Source of the DNA: Halorubrum sp. 48-1-W
GTDB lineage: Archaea; Halobacteriota; Halobacteria; Halobacteriales; Haloferacaceae
Assembly (NCBI RefSeq): GCF_003287355.1
Contig: NZ_QMIM01000023.1
Location: 1 to 64,000 of the forward strand
Direction: 5' to 3'
Length of the DNA stretch: 64,000 nt
Below, in pieces: positions 24,359-33,684 of this stretch. The position numbers were made by a program, and so were the translations under genes. The notes beneath the pieces are model-generated. The model was not told the DNA's origin. It searched no databases and saw only the letters and a list, made by a program, of their open reading frames with translations. The number at the start of each line of letters is the position of its first letter. The first letter of the stretch is position 1.

Positions 24359-25018
24359 CTACTCGGCGTCCTCGACGCGGATCGATCGGGCGACCTCGGC
24401 CGGGAGGCTCTGTTCGCCCGCGGGCGTGCGGACGGTCACCATCCCGAACGGCGCGACGTCGACCACCTCGACCGTGGTTCCGGGCGTGATCCCCGCGTCG
24501 GCGAGGTAGTCGAGCTCCTCCTCGTCGCGGTCGGAAACTCGGGTGACGACCACGTGGTCGCCCTCGGGGTGGTCCGAGAGCCGCGGGCCGCTCCCCTCGT
24601 CGATGGGTTCGAGGTCCGCGCCGGGGATCGGGTCGCCGTGGGGGTCGACCTCGGGGTCGTTGAGGGCCTCCGCGACGCGCCGTTCGAACTCCTCGGAGAT
24701 GTGGTGTTCCAGCGCGTCGGCCTCCGCGTGGACGTCGCTCCAATCGTAGTCCAGCTGGTCGGCGAGGAACGCCTCGAGCAGGCGGTGATGTCGGACGATC
24801 TCGAGGGCGACCGCCTCCCCCTCCGAGGTGAGCTCGACGCCCTGGTACGGCTCGCGCTCGACGAGCCCCCGATCGACCAGCTTGCCGAGCATGTCCGTCA
24901 CCGACGGCGGCGTCTTTCCGAGGTACTCGGCGATGGCGGACGTCGAGACGGGGGGACCCTCCTCCGCTTGGAGGACGTAGATCGCCTTGAGGTAGTCCTC
25001 CATCACGTCGCTGAGCAT
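24359..25018 (-). CDS. DtxR/MntR-family metal-dependent transcription regulator (SirR/TroR-like)
   Basis: A 219-residue regulator. Residues 1-65 form the winged helix (M-E-D-Y-L-K-A-I-Y start, TPPSVTDMLGKL recognition helix). Residues 66-140 form the dimer and metal domain with the E/H ligands of the DtxR family (R-H-H-R-L-L-E, E-A-D-A-L-E-H-H-I-S). Residues 145-219 are a FeoA/SH3-like domain. It senses Fe or Mn and represses metal uptake genes in characterised haloarchaeal relatives. The A+T-rich box CGTATATAA directly abuts the ATG, which may be an autoregulatory site. It is the only recognised DNA-binding regulator in the window. Confidence 0.88.
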   Translation of the reverse strand: MLSDVMEDYLKAIYVLQAEEGPPVSTSAIAEYLGKTPPSVTDMLGKLVDRGLVEREPYQGVELTSEGEAVALEIVRHHRLLEAFLADQLDYDWSDVHAEADALEHHISEEFERRVAEALNDPEVDPHGDPIPGADLEPIDEGSGPRLSDHPEGDHVVVTRVSDRDEEELDYLADAGITPGTTVEVVDVAPFGMVTVRTPAGEQSLPAEVARSIRVEDAE

Positions 25019-25029
25019 TTATATACGTT
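25019..25029 (-). promoter_or_regulatory. TATA-like box abutting the regulator start
   Basis: On the minus strand the sequence ACGTATATAA ends directly at the ATG (25018). That is too close for a promoter using that ATG. If it is the TATA box, transcription would begin near 24997, inside the annotated gene. Alternatively it is an operator for the metal regulator, with the promoter farther up (TATTTGGG near 25045). Confidence 0.35.
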
Positions 25030-25050
25030 TGCGCGAGACGGCCCAAATAC

Positions 25051-26877
25051 CTACCGGGAACGAGCCCGCGCCGGAGCGTTCGTCGGTAGCCCCAGCGCGT
25101 CGAGGTCGACGTGTTCCCGGAGCAGGTCGGCCGCCCGGTCGTAGGGGTCACGAGGGGCGCCGGGGCCGTCACGGGAGTCTTCGGGGCCGTCACGGGAGTC
25201 TTCGGGGCCGTCCCCGGAGCCGGCCGGTCGGTCGCGGACGCGGTCGACGTCGGGGTCCAGACCCGCGGTCTCGCGAACGCGCGCGACGAACCCCCTCCGG
25301 ACGGCGTCGTTCTCGAAGAGCCCGTGGAGGTACGTCCCGAGGACGTCGCCCCGGGCTGTGCCGAGTTCGACGCCGGCCCGGCCGCCGGCGGGCTCCGAGA
25401 AGGGCGTCGTGAGCGCTGCGGTCGCCGCCTCCGTCCCGGCCACCCGACCCGTCTCGCCCATGTGGATCTCGTAGCCCGCGACGTCGAGGACGGTCCCGTC
25501 ACCGGTACTCGACGTCGCGGTCGCCGCCACGAGATCGGTCCGGTCGGCATCCAGCCGTAAGTCGCCAGCGACGACGCGTTTCTCGGCCGAGAACGTGGTC
25601 TCGACCGGGAGCAGCCCGAACCCCTCGACGACGCGGGACACGTCGTCGTCGGCGCTCTCGACGCCCGCGTTCGTGATCCGCTCGCCGAGCAGTTGGTACC
25701 CCCCACAGAGGCCGACGACGGGGCCGTCGAACGCGCGGAGGGCGTCGTCGAACCCGGCCTCACAGCAGGCGTGGAGGTCGTCGACGGTGTTCTTCGTGCC
25801 CGGGATCACGACCGCGTCGGCGTCCGCGAGGTCGTCCTCGAGCGGCACGTACGCGACCCTGACGCCCGGCTCGGCTGCGAGTGGCTCGACGTCAGTCGCG
25901 TTCGAGATCCGCGGAAGTCGGGGAACCGCGACCGTCACCGCGTCGGCGTCGGCGACCCCGTCGTCCGCGCCGCGGACCCCGCGCTCGCCCCGGTCGGGGA
26001 GCCCGACGCTGTCCTCCTCCGGGAGCCCCGGGTCGTCGTAGGGGACGACGCCGAGGACCGTGACGTCGGTCCGTTCCTCGAACGTGTCGATCCCTGGCTC
26101 GAGGAGGTCGCGGTCGCCCCGGAACTTGGTGATGACCGCGCCGACGACGCGATCTCGAAGGTCCGCTGGGAGCAACTCGAGCGTTCCGACGAGCGACGCG
26201 AAGACGCCGCCGCGCTCGATGTCGGCGACGACGAGGACTTCCGCGCCCCCCGACGGCCCCGTCGCCGCGGACCGATCCGCGTCCTCGAACAGCCGCGCCG
26301 TCTCCACGTTCGCGAGGTCGCGGTCGTGGAGGTTGATCTCGGCTATCGAGCCCGCGCCCTCCGCGACCACCACGTCGTTGTCGGCGGCGAGCCGCCGGTG
26401 GGCGGCCGCCGCGGCCGCGCGCGCCTCCTCCCATCGCCCGCCGTAGTAGTCCGCGGCGGTGGCGTGGGTGACCGCCCGCCCGTTCACGACGAGCTGGCTC
26501 TCGCCCGCGCCGCGGGGTTTGAGCAGAACCGGGTTGTGGTCCGTCTCCGGCGGGACGCGGGCGGCGCGCGCCTGAGCGTACTGGGAGACGCCCACCTCGC
26601 CGAACGCCGCGTCGACGCCGGCGCCGGGCGAGACGGGGACCGCTCGGGCGTTGTTCGACATGTTCTGGGCCTTGTAGGGGGCGACGGAGACGCCGGCGTC
26701 CGCGAGGTGCCGACAGAGCCCGGCGGCGACCGTCGACTTGCCGACGTGGGAGGCGGTGCCCGCGACGAGGAGCGTCCGGGCGGCGGCGTGTGGGTCGTCG
26801 ACTGTATCCGGGTCGTCGCCAACGCGCGCCTCGTCGACCGCGTCCGGATCCTCCCCGTCCGCCGACCCGGGTCCCAT
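25051..26877 (-). CDS. cbiP: Cobyric acid synthase CbiP/CobQ
   Basis: A 608-residue glutamine-dependent amidotransferase that amidates four carboxylates of adenosylcobyrinic a,c-diamide. The N-terminal ATPase domain has [10 protein letters not shown] (40-49) and [10 protein letters not shown]; the C-terminal glutaminase has the Cys nucleophile in V-G-L-C-G-G-Y-Q and the His in G-T-Y-L-H-G-L-F. Family length is about 490-510; the excess is an acidic N-terminus and a C-terminal low-complexity part with the exact repeat D-G-P-E-D-S-R twice (21-bp units, about 25160-25205). Its ATG overlaps the stop of the adenosyltransferase gene by one base, so the two form an operon. Confidence 0.92.
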   Translation of the reverse strand: MGPGSADGEDPDAVDEARVGDDPDTVDDPHAAARTLLVAGTASHVGKSTVAAGLCRHLADAGVSVAPYKAQNMSNNARAVPVSPGAGVDAAFGEVGVSQYAQARAARVPPETDHNPVLLKPRGAGESQLVVNGRAVTHATAADYYGGRWEEARAAAAAAHRRLAADNDVVVAEGAGSIAEINLHDRDLANVETARLFEDADRSAATGPSGGAEVLVVADIERGGVFASLVGTLELLPADLRDRVVGAVITKFRGDRDLLEPGIDTFEERTDVTVLGVVPYDDPGLPEEDSVGLPDRGERGVRGADDGVADADAVTVAVPRLPRISNATDVEPLAAEPGVRVAYVPLEDDLADADAVVIPGTKNTVDDLHACCEAGFDDALRAFDGPVVGLCGGYQLLGERITNAGVESADDDVSRVVEGFGLLPVETTFSAEKRVVAGDLRLDADRTDLVAATATSSTGDGTVLDVAGYEIHMGETGRVAGTEAATAALTTPFSEPAGGRAGVELGTARGDVLGTYLHGLFENDAVRRGFVARVRETAGLDPDVDRVRDRPAGSGDGPEDSRDGPEDSRDGPGAPRDPYDRAADLLREHVDLDALGLPTNAPARARSR

Positions 26878-27614
26878 CAGTACTCCGTGCCCTTCCGGGC
26901 GCGCTGGCCCGCGTCGATCGGGTGTTTCTCCTTGCCGACCCGGGTGATCAGGTCGGCAGTGTCCGCGAGGTACGATGGACGCTCGTGGCTCCCCGTGAGG
27001 ACGAGTTCGAGCCCGTCCGGCTTGTCCTCGATCAACCCGAGCACCTCCTCGGGGGAGACCAGCCCGCGGTCGACAGCGTAGAGTATCTCGTCGAGGATCA
27101 GCATGTGGACGCCGGCCTCCGGCTCGGCGTCGAGCGGGATCGGCGCTCCGAGGTCGGCGTCCGCGGCGGCGTCGACCAGCTCGCGTGCGCGGTCCAGGCC
27201 GGCCCGGGCGTTCCGCTCGTGTTCGTCGTCCGCGGAGCCGTCGGCCAGCCCGTGCCAGCCGTAGTGGCCGGTGTTCTCGAAGGAGTAGCCGGGTATCGCG
27301 CGGATCGCGTTGTACTCGCCGCGGACGGCCTCCACGGAGTCCGCGCCGCCCTTCATGAACTGGAGCATGTGGACGCGGTAGCCGTGTCCCACAGCGCGGG
27401 CGCCCATCCCGAGCGCGGCGGTCGTCTTTCCCTTCCCGTCGCCCCACCACGCCTGGACGAGCCCGAACTCCTCGGGCGCGCTCGCCTCGATCGGGTCCGC
27501 GTCCGGGGTGACCCCACGCCCCGGCGTGTTCGCCCGGACCGCGTCACGGTCGTCCGTCTTCCCGCCGTCCGTCCGTCGGCCGTCCACGTCCCGCTCGGGT
27601 CTTTCGTCGTTCAT
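26877..27614 (-). CDS. cobA: Corrinoid adenosyltransferase, CobA/CobO (BtuR) family
   Basis: A 245-residue ATP:corrinoid adenosyltransferase that adds the 5'-deoxyadenosyl ligand to cobalt. The P-loop G-D-G-K-G-K-T-T lies at residues 58-65, and [16 protein letters not shown] is the conserved Walker B region. About 45 acidic and polar residues precede the core. It is upstream of cbiP with a one-base overlap (TGATG). The product feeds cobyric acid synthase and the CbiB-CobS pathway encoded at 7.7-12.8 kb. ATG 27614 (MNDERPERD) is chosen over a Lys/Arg-rich upstream extension. Confidence 0.92.
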   Translation of the reverse strand: MNDERPERDVDGRRTDGGKTDDRDAVRANTPGRGVTPDADPIEASAPEEFGLVQAWWGDGKGKTTAALGMGARAVGHGYRVHMLQFMKGGADSVEAVRGEYNAIRAIPGYSFENTGHYGWHGLADGSADDEHERNARAGLDRARELVDAAADADLGAPIPLDAEPEAGVHMLILDEILYAVDRGLVSPEEVLGLIEDKPDGLELVLTGSHERPSYLADTADLITRVGKEKHPIDAGQRARKGTEY

Positions 27615-27679
27615 ACGGGTCCGTCGGTGCCGACGCCCTTGAATCGGTGCGGTCCGCGTCGACGCGGACCCTCGGTCGA

Positions 27680-27952
27680 TCACTCGTCGTGAATGAACAC
27701 CAGCCGGCGGTCTTCGGTGTTACAGATACACAGCTCGATCCCGTCGCGGGTCGCGCCGATCCGTTGCCAGCCGTGGTCGCTGACGAAGAGCGTCTGGAAC
27801 ACGCCGAGGTCACACTCCGGGTTCGGACAGCCGACGCCGGCCGCGTTCTTGTACACCGTCGTGCCGCCGCCGGAGCCCTGTCGAACCAGCCCGTCGGTCA
27901 GCGAACGGAACTCCTCGGCCGACATCGCTCCCGTCGTGTCATCCTCGCTCAT
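27680..27952 (-). CDS. Small cysteine-containing haloarchaeal protein
   Basis: A 90-residue protein with C-P-N-P-E-C-D in the middle and C-I-C near the end, giving a probable metal site. The start is acidic (MSEDDTTGAMSAEEFRS). It resembles small haloarchaeal proteins annotated near archaellum clusters, but that label is weak and I do not assign it. A strong TATA-like TTTTTATATCG (27974-27984) lies 27 nt before the ATG, indicating a leaderless, probably well expressed gene. It is followed by the corrinoid adenosyltransferase gene after 65 bp. Confidence 0.6.
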   Translation of the reverse strand: MSEDDTTGAMSAEEFRSLTDGLVRQGSGGGTTVYKNAAGVGCPNPECDLGVFQTLFVSDHGWQRIGATRDGIELCICNTEDRRLVFIHDE

Positions 27953-28022
27953 GCTCTCGCGTTCGCAGTCCACGATATAAAAACGACCCGCCGGTCGGAC
28001 CCGCGTCGACCGCTCGTGTCGA

Positions 28023-29039
28023 TCAGTGCCCCCACCGGCGACCGTCCTCGTCGTACCGCGCGTCCGTGATCCGGTCGTGCTGGTCGGCGGTGATCGACAC
28101 GTCCACAGCGCCGAGGTTCTCCTCCAGTTGGTCGACCGTCCGCGCGCCGACGATGGGCACGCAGGTGAACGCGTCCTGGTCCATGAGCCACCGCAACGCC
28201 ACCTGTGCGGGGGTGGCGTCGACCTCGTCGGCGACCGCCCGGACCGCGTCGAGCACCTTCCAGCCGCGCTCCGACAGATAGAACCGTTCGAACCGCTCGT
28301 CGAAGCTCCCGCGGGAGCCGTCCGGGGCCCGCACCGACTTCGGGTCGTCCGGGTCCGCGCGGGTGTACTTGCCCGTGAGGAAGCCGCCCGCGAGCGGCGA
28401 GTACGGACAGACCGCCAGGTCCTGATCGGCGGCGACCGCGAGGTACTCCTCGACGTCCTCGTAGTAGCCGGCGTGAAACAGCGGCTGGGTCACCTCGAAG
28501 CGCTCGTAGTCGTTCACGTCGGACGTCCAGAGCGCCTTCGTGAGCTGCCAGGCCGCCATCGTCGACGCGCCGAGGTAGTTCACCGTTCCGTCCGCGACGA
28601 GCCCGTCGAGCGCCGACAGCGTCTCCTCGATGGGCGTCCCCTCGTCCCACCGGTGGATGTAGTACAGATCGAGGTAGTCGGTGCCGAGCCGGTCGAGCGT
28701 CCCCTCGATCTGGTTCCGGACGTGGGTCCGGGAGAGCCCCGACCCGTTCGGGTGGGAATCGTCGAACCCGAAGTACACCTTCGAGGCGAGTACGTACTTC
28801 TCGCGGTCGCGGTCGGCGAGCCAGTTGCCGACGTACTCCTCGCTCGTCCCGTTCGGGTCGCCGTAGACGTTGGCGGTGTCGATGAAGTTGCCTCCGCGGT
28901 CGGCGAACGCGTCGAGCAGGTCGTGGGCCCGCTCCTCGTCCGTTTCGAGCACGCCCCCGGTCCTCCGCCCGAAACGCCACGTGCCGAAACAGAGGTCGGA
29001 GACGCGGGTTCCCGTCGATCCCAGCCGGCTGTAGTCCAT
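28023..29039 (-). CDS. Aldo/keto reductase
   Basis: A 338-residue NADPH-dependent oxidoreductase with a TIM barrel. The catalytic tetrad is visible: Asp and Tyr in F-I-D-T-A-N-V-Y-G-D, Lys in Y-V-L-A-S-K-V and His in Y-Y-I-H-R-W-D. The C-terminal nucleotide-binding part contains V-P-I-V-G-A-R-T-V-D-Q-L-E-E-N. It groups with the YhdN/Kv-beta-like branch (AKR11/12 type) that reduces small aldehydes and sugars; the substrate is unknown. ATG 29039 has a TATA-like box (29062-29070) 27 nt upstream. Confidence 0.87.
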   Translation of the reverse strand: MDYSRLGSTGTRVSDLCFGTWRFGRRTGGVLETDEERAHDLLDAFADRGGNFIDTANVYGDPNGTSEEYVGNWLADRDREKYVLASKVYFGFDDSHPNGSGLSRTHVRNQIEGTLDRLGTDYLDLYYIHRWDEGTPIEETLSALDGLVADGTVNYLGASTMAAWQLTKALWTSDVNDYERFEVTQPLFHAGYYEDVEEYLAVAADQDLAVCPYSPLAGGFLTGKYTRADPDDPKSVRAPDGSRGSFDERFERFYLSERGWKVLDAVRAVADEVDATPAQVALRWLMDQDAFTCVPIVGARTVDQLEENLGAVDVSITADQHDRITDARYDEDGRRWGH

Positions 29040-29137
29040 ACGGACGGGTCCACGGCCCGGCGTAAAAACGTGGTCTCCCGGGCCAAACGCGCGTGGTCCG
29101 GTCGCGATCCCGTGGTTCGGATCGGACGACGGGTCGT

Positions 29138-29686
29138 TCACTCTTCGTCGCTCGACTCGTTCAACCGGAGCGCCATCTCCAACTCGAAGCTCTCGGCGTT
29201 GGACGTCTCGAAGCCGATCTTCTCGTATAACGACACCGCCGCGCGGTTCCACCGCTCGACGGTGAGCCACACCTTCTCTACCCCCTCGGCCTGTCCGTGG
29301 CCGAGCAGGCCGCGGATGAGGCGCGTTCCGATCCCGGCCTCCTGGTACGTCTGGTGGACGAATATCGCGAGCTCGTAGGCGTCGCCGTCGGGGACGAGCG
29401 TCGCGTGGCCCGCCACCTCGTCGTCACACCAGGCGATCACGTTCAGACAGTCGTCGGCGAGGATCGCCTCGAGCCACGTGCGGACCCGCGATTCCCCGCC
29501 CGGCGGGATCCCCTGTGCGCGGTCCGACGGGTCGAAGGCGGTGTACATCGACACCAGCGCCTCCTCGGCCTCCGCCGACCCGTCGTAGGCGCGTATCTCG
29601 ACCTCGCGGCCCGTCCGGTCGGTGAACGCGATCGGCGGCGACTCGAACCGGTCGGCCGTCGTCTCCGGGTACCGTCGGTCGTTCAT
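29138..29686 (-). CDS. GNAT-family N-acetyltransferase
   Basis: A 182-residue acetyltransferase. The acetyl-CoA pyrophosphate motif (Q/R-x-x-G-x-G/A) is seen as Y-Q-E-A-G-I-G-T-R-L, followed by the WLTVERWNRAAVSLYEKIGF region of motif B. An N-terminal strand-helix part (about 50 residues) carries the substrate site. The start codon overlaps the stop of the upstream Usp gene (ATGA), so the two are coupled; together they look like a stress-response pair (inference). Substrate unknown. Confidence 0.82.
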   Translation of the reverse strand: MNDRRYPETTADRFESPPIAFTDRTGREVEIRAYDGSAEAEEALVSMYTAFDPSDRAQGIPPGGESRVRTWLEAILADDCLNVIAWCDDEVAGHATLVPDGDAYELAIFVHQTYQEAGIGTRLIRGLLGHGQAEGVEKVWLTVERWNRAAVSLYEKIGFETSNAESFELEMALRLNESSDEE

Positions 29687-30051
29687 CTGACCAGCGTAAC
29701 CGACGTCATACTGTTCAACAGGACGAACTCGGCGATCGGGCCGATGGTGATCTTCCCCATCGGGCTGGTCCGTCCGCCGCCGAGGACGATCTCGTCGAAC
29801 CCCTCCCGTTCGGCGATGTCGACGAGCCGGCTCCCGGGGTCGCCCTCGACGCGTCGGACCTCGGCGTCGATCCCGGCCTCGTCGATCGCCTCTTCGGCCC
29901 GCTTCGCCACCTCCTCGACGGCGACGTCGGAGTCCGGGTTCTCCACGACCGCCACGGTGAGCTCGTCGCCGGCGACCGCGGCGCGGTCGACCGTCCGCTC
30001 GAGCGCCCGGAGCGAGTCGTCGCTTCCGCCGATCCCACAGAGCACCTTCAT
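29683..30051 (-). CDS. UspA-family universal stress protein
   Basis: A 122-residue protein with the Usp alpha/beta fold: first strand M-K-V-L-C-G-I-G-G-S, and the C-terminal nucleotide-binding loop as V-L-G-G-G-R-T-S-P-M-G-K-I-T-I-G-P-I. It is slightly shorter than the usual 140 residues, and the first-strand Asp (V-D-G-S) is replaced by Gly. ATG 30051 is preferred to the GTG-like start three codons up; a TATA-like CTTTTTAG (30074-30081) is 26 nt upstream. It overlaps the acetyltransferase gene by 4 bp. Confidence 0.82.
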   Translation of the reverse strand: MKVLCGIGGSDDSLRALERTVDRAAVAGDELTVAVVENPDSDVAVEEVAKRAEEAIDEAGIDAEVRRVEGDPGSRLVDIAEREGFDEIVLGGGRTSPMGKITIGPIAEFVLLNSMTSVTLVR

Positions 30052-30168
30052 GTCTCCCACCTCGCGTGCCGGTCTAAAAAGGGTTCGCCGTGCGGGACGG
30101 AGACCGGCTCCACGGGGGTCCCGACGCCACCCACAACCCTTTCATCCGCCCGTCGAGTGTGGTGGAAC

Positions 30169-30924
30169 ATGACCGATCCTTCCGGCTCCCCCGCCGACCC
30201 CGCCGACTCCGGAGCCGATACTGCCGATGCTGCGCCGGCCGACGCGGACCTCGATGGCGACGGCGGCGACACCACGGATTCCGACGCCGACACCGCCGCC
30301 GGCGACACGGATTCCGCCGACGCCGAGGACGTCGCCGCCGGCGACACGGATTCCGCCGACGCCGAGGACGTCGACGCCGCCGACGCCGAGGACGTCCCCC
30401 GCGACGTGCGCAAGTACGAGCGGTTCAAGAAGATGGACGGCGCGCGGTACGAGCGAGTCAACGAGTTCCTCCGCGACCGGACGTACATCACGGCCCGCGA
30501 GTGGGCGATCGCCCGGCTCTGTGCGGACTTCCGGACGGAGACCGGCGTCGAGATGACGAAGATCGGAGAGAACCTCCCCGAACTCGTCCCGTTCATGACC
30601 GACACCTACACGCCACAGGCGGTCAACCAGGCGCGGTACTCCTTCGAGGAGAAGGTGACGAAGGCGGGCGCGACGTTCCTCTACGGCGCGATGTCCGGCT
30701 TCTTCACCGCGGAGGACTTAGACGAGATGATGTACGAGGTGACGGAGGTCGCGAAGTTCCTCCTGGAGGTCGAGGGGGTCGACCTCGCGGTCGCCGACGA
30801 GCTGGAGGCCGAAGACAGGATCAGCGAGGTGATGCGCGAGGTCCGAACCTCCTCGGCCGACCTCCGCGGCGAGGAGGTCCGCTGTCCGGAGTGCGGCCAC
30901 GTTCACGAACCGTCGGAGCAGTAG
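30169..30924 (+). CDS. Conserved haloarchaeal protein with acidic repeats and C-terminal zinc knuckle
   Basis: A 251-residue protein. The first 85 residues are disordered and contain the repeated unit A-G-D-T-D-S-A-D-A-E-D-V twice in tandem. Residues 88-230 form a conserved helical domain (signature FLRDRTYITAREWAIARLC) that I know only as a haloarchaeal domain of unknown function, possibly DUF5806. The C-terminus has C-P-E-C-G-H-V-H, half of a zinc ribbon. It starts at ATG 30169 with a weak TATA-like CTTTCATC about 30 nt upstream. Nothing in the context predicts a role. Confidence 0.7.
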   Translation: MTDPSGSPADPADSGADTADAAPADADLDGDGGDTTDSDADTAAGDTDSADAEDVAAGDTDSADAEDVDAADAEDVPRDVRKYERFKKMDGARYERVNEFLRDRTYITAREWAIARLCADFRTETGVEMTKIGENLPELVPFMTDTYTPQAVNQARYSFEEKVTKAGATFLYGAMSGFFTAEDLDEMMYEVTEVAKFLLEVEGVDLAVADELEAEDRISEVMREVRTSSADLRGEEVRCPECGHVHEPSEQ

Positions 30925-31165
30925 CCCTGGACCGGTTCCCGGAGGCGCTCGACGGGCTCCGGTCGTGATCGTCGACACCGACGGCGTGGTCCGCGCCGCC
31001 AACGCCCGCGTCGAGGTCGGCGCGCTCGCCGACGGCTCGGGGTCCGACGTCGCCGACGACGGGGGTAGCGCGCGCTTCGAGAACCACAGCGTCGACTCCG
31101 CGACCGTCGTGGGGATCGTCCGTGATCGGACCACGGGCCGTCCGTGATCGGGTCGCGGACCCCGT

Positions 31166-32887
31166 TCAGTCGTCGGCGGTCCCGGCGGACCGTCCGACGA
31201 CGCCGTCGTCGTATCCGGGAACCGTCCCGTCGTCGTTCCAGCCGCGGATCTCGTAGTACTCCGAGAGCCCCTCGTCGAAGCCCTCGATCTGGTCGACGTA
31301 CGGGAGCGTGTCGTCGGCCCGGTCGAAGCCGCGGGCGTTGTTGAACGCGCGCTCGAGTTCGACGATCCGACCGCCGAGATCGACGAGGTCCTCGTAGTCG
31401 GCGTCGAGGAGTGCCCCGAGTCGGTCGTCGGTCACGATTCCCCGCGAGAACTTACAGATGACCGCGGAGTCGAGCACCGCGTTGCGGTTCTCCTTTTTGA
31501 CGAGCTTCGGCGGTTTCCCCTCCAACCCGCTCGGGTCGAGCGCCTCCTCCTTGCTCACGAGGGGGTACTCGTACGGGTAGAACTCGCCGTACATGTGGTC
31601 GGCACCGCGGTTCGCGGTCGCGAACGCGAGCCCCTGGCCGTTGAGTTTGCGTCCGTCGTGGCCCGAGAACGCCATTCCCTTGACCGTCCAGTCCTCCGCG
31701 CCGAACTCCTCGTGTGCGCGGTGGACCCCCTCGGCGAGCTTGTCCCCCACGCCCTCGCGGTAGGCGATCTGCTCGACCACGGAGCGGACGAGTTCGGCGT
31801 TCCCGAACTCGTCTTCGCTCTCGAGGAACATCGACACCACGTCCCCACACGAGATGGTGTCCATCCCGAGTTCGTCACACAGCTCGTTGGCCGCCATCAC
31901 GTCGACGACGTCGTCGACGCCGGCGTTGCTCCCGAACGCCATCACGGTCTCGAACTCCGGCCCCTCGGTTTCGATCCCGCGGTCCTCGTCGCGGGTCGGG
32001 AGCTTGCAGGCGAACGCGCAGTTCGAGCAGGTGCCCTTCTTGTACTTCTTCTCCTCGACGCGGTCCCCGGAGATCCCCGACGCGCCCTCGAAGGACCGCT
32101 CGGAGAAGTAATACGAGGGGAGGGCGTCGACCTCGTTGGCCAGCTCCGTCACGCTCGCGGTCCCCTGTCGTTTCATGATCGAGTCGGAGGTCGCCGCCTC
32201 CCGGTGGACGTCGCCGGCGTCGTCGGGCCAGTCGAGGTCGATCTCGGCGTCGGCGTCGCCGTCGAACGTGAGCGCCTTCACGCCCTTCGACCCGAGCACG
32301 GCCCCGAGCCCGCCGCGGCCGAACGCCCGCGTGTCCGAGGTCATGATCGACGCGAACCGGACCGCGTTCTCGCCGGCGGGGCCGACACACGCGACGTGTT
32401 CTGCCCCCACCCCGTGGTCCGCCTCGAACCGGTCCGACACCGCCGACACCTCGGCTTCGGCGAGGTCGGGGACCTCCTCGAACTCGACGGCCGGCGTCCC
32501 GTCTTCGTCCGCTTCGCGGACGTGGACCGCGAGTAACTCGTCGCTCGCGCCGACGAGTTCGACGGCGGCGTAGCCCGCTCCGGTGAAGTTCCGCGAGAGG
32601 AACCCGCCGGCGTTCGAGGAGCAGAGTCCGTTCGTGAGCGGCGAGACGGCCGTCGCCGACATGCGCCCCGTGTACGAGGTCGTCGAGTACTGCATCGGTC
32701 CCGTCGAGAAGAACAACCGGTTCTCCGGGCCGAGCGGGTCGGCGTCGAACGGGATCCGCTCGTAGGCGAGTCGGGTGTTGAGTCCCCGTCCTCCGATGAA
32801 CTCCGAGAGTACGTCGTCGATCGGTTCCGTCGTAACCGTCCTGTCCGTCAGGTCGATCGAGAGGAGTTCCCCCTGGGCGTGTTTCAT
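31166..32887 (-). CDS. Aldehyde:ferredoxin oxidoreductase family (tungstopterin enzyme)
   Basis: A 573-residue protein of the AOR family, which oxidises aldehydes to acids with ferredoxin, using a tungsten or molybdenum bis-pterin. The N-terminal domain has G-G-R-G-L-N-T-R and STGPMQYSTT. The [4Fe-4S] cluster ligands are C287, C290, C294 and C478 (C-S-N-C-A-F-A-C and V-I-C-K-F-S). The A-F-G-R-G-G-L-G-A-V-L-G-S-K-G motif binds the pterin. Length is a little under the usual 600. A TATA-like TTTTATCG box (32910-32918) is 27 nt before ATG 32887. The physiological aldehyde is unknown. Confidence 0.9.
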   Translation of the reverse strand: MKHAQGELLSIDLTDRTVTTEPIDDVLSEFIGGRGLNTRLAYERIPFDADPLGPENRLFFSTGPMQYSTTSYTGRMSATAVSPLTNGLCSSNAGGFLSRNFTGAGYAAVELVGASDELLAVHVREADEDGTPAVEFEEVPDLAEAEVSAVSDRFEADHGVGAEHVACVGPAGENAVRFASIMTSDTRAFGRGGLGAVLGSKGVKALTFDGDADAEIDLDWPDDAGDVHREAATSDSIMKRQGTASVTELANEVDALPSYYFSERSFEGASGISGDRVEEKKYKKGTCSNCAFACKLPTRDEDRGIETEGPEFETVMAFGSNAGVDDVVDVMAANELCDELGMDTISCGDVVSMFLESEDEFGNAELVRSVVEQIAYREGVGDKLAEGVHRAHEEFGAEDWTVKGMAFSGHDGRKLNGQGLAFATANRGADHMYGEFYPYEYPLVSKEEALDPSGLEGKPPKLVKKENRNAVLDSAVICKFSRGIVTDDRLGALLDADYEDLVDLGGRIVELERAFNNARGFDRADDTLPYVDQIEGFDEGLSEYYEIRGWNDDGTVPGYDDGVVGRSAGTADD

Positions 32888-32999
32888 ACCGATCCCTACG
32901 ACGGCCAAGCGATAAAACTTCAGGTGACTCGCGTCCTCGCGGGTCGCGAAGGGGGAGAGAAGGCGTCGACGGTGGAGGTCCCGACCCCGGTGTCCGTCC

Positions 33000-33659
33000 T
33001 CAGCGCCGGTCGCCCGTCGTCAGCTCCTCGACGGTCCGGTCGCGCCGGTCCTCGCTCTCGCGGATCTCCGAGACGAACTCGTCGACGCGCGATTTGATCC
33101 CGTCGCGGACGTCGTCGGGCGCGAACTCGTCGGACATCGACAGCAACCGGACGAACGCCCGGAGTTCCTCGTCGGTTATCCGCTCGAACTCGTCGGCTTC
33201 GATCTTCGCTATCACCTCGTCGACGTCGATCTGGCCGACCGGGTCGACGTTGAACTCCACCCGGACCATGCGGTAGTCGGAGCCCGCGAGCCGCTGTTCG
33301 GACTTGGCGACGCCCTCCGAGAGCATGTCCTTGAACGGGGTCACGTACCCCATCGTCCCCAGGTGGAGGAACGCGAGCATGTCGGTGATCCCTCGCGTGT
33401 ACGCCTCGTGGTCCTCGTCGTCGGGGTCGAAGACTGTCTTTCGGTCGCGGTCCTCGAGACACTCGTACAGGATGCTAAAATCGAGTATCGCGTTGCGAAC
33501 CCGGCGGCGGATCCGGTTGCGCTTCTGTTTTCTGGAGTGTTCGGTGTAGTCGGTCTTGCGACCGAGGAGGAAATCGCGGTCCGAGGGGGTCAAGATCCCG
33601 CGGGGTCGGTCGGCGTCCGCCGCCGTTTCGAGCGACGGGGGTAGCTCGTCTTCGGACAT
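33000..33659 (-). CDS. Conserved haloarchaeal protein of unknown function
   Basis: A 219-residue soluble protein. After 20 polar residues comes a conserved R-G-I-L-T-P-S-D-R-D-F-L-L-G, then a basic segment (EHSRKQKRNRIRRRVRN) and helices. This layout is known from several haloarchaeal paralogues, but no function is known to me. The basic patch might bind nucleic acid or membrane (inference). ATG 33659 is used; a TATA-like ATTAATCC near 33683-33691 is 27 nt upstream and lies at the 3' end of the neighbouring peptidase gene. Confidence 0.6.
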   Translation of the reverse strand: MSEDELPPSLETAADADRPRGILTPSDRDFLLGRKTDYTEHSRKQKRNRIRRRVRNAILDFSILYECLEDRDRKTVFDPDDEDHEAYTRGITDMLAFLHLGTMGYVTPFKDMLSEGVAKSEQRLAGSDYRMVRVEFNVDPVGQIDVDEVIAKIEADEFERITDEELRAFVRLLSMSDEFAPDDVRDGIKSRVDEFVSEIRESEDRRDRTVEELTTGDRR

Positions 33660-33684
33660 ACCCGAAAACCGGAGACTCAGCGGA

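Noticed and set aside
30965-31147. A 60-codon GTG-started frame after the zinc-knuckle gene
   Set aside because: No promoter or motif, ordinary low-complexity composition, and it ends just before the convergent AOR gene. It may be a degenerate fragment, but I cannot support it as a gene.
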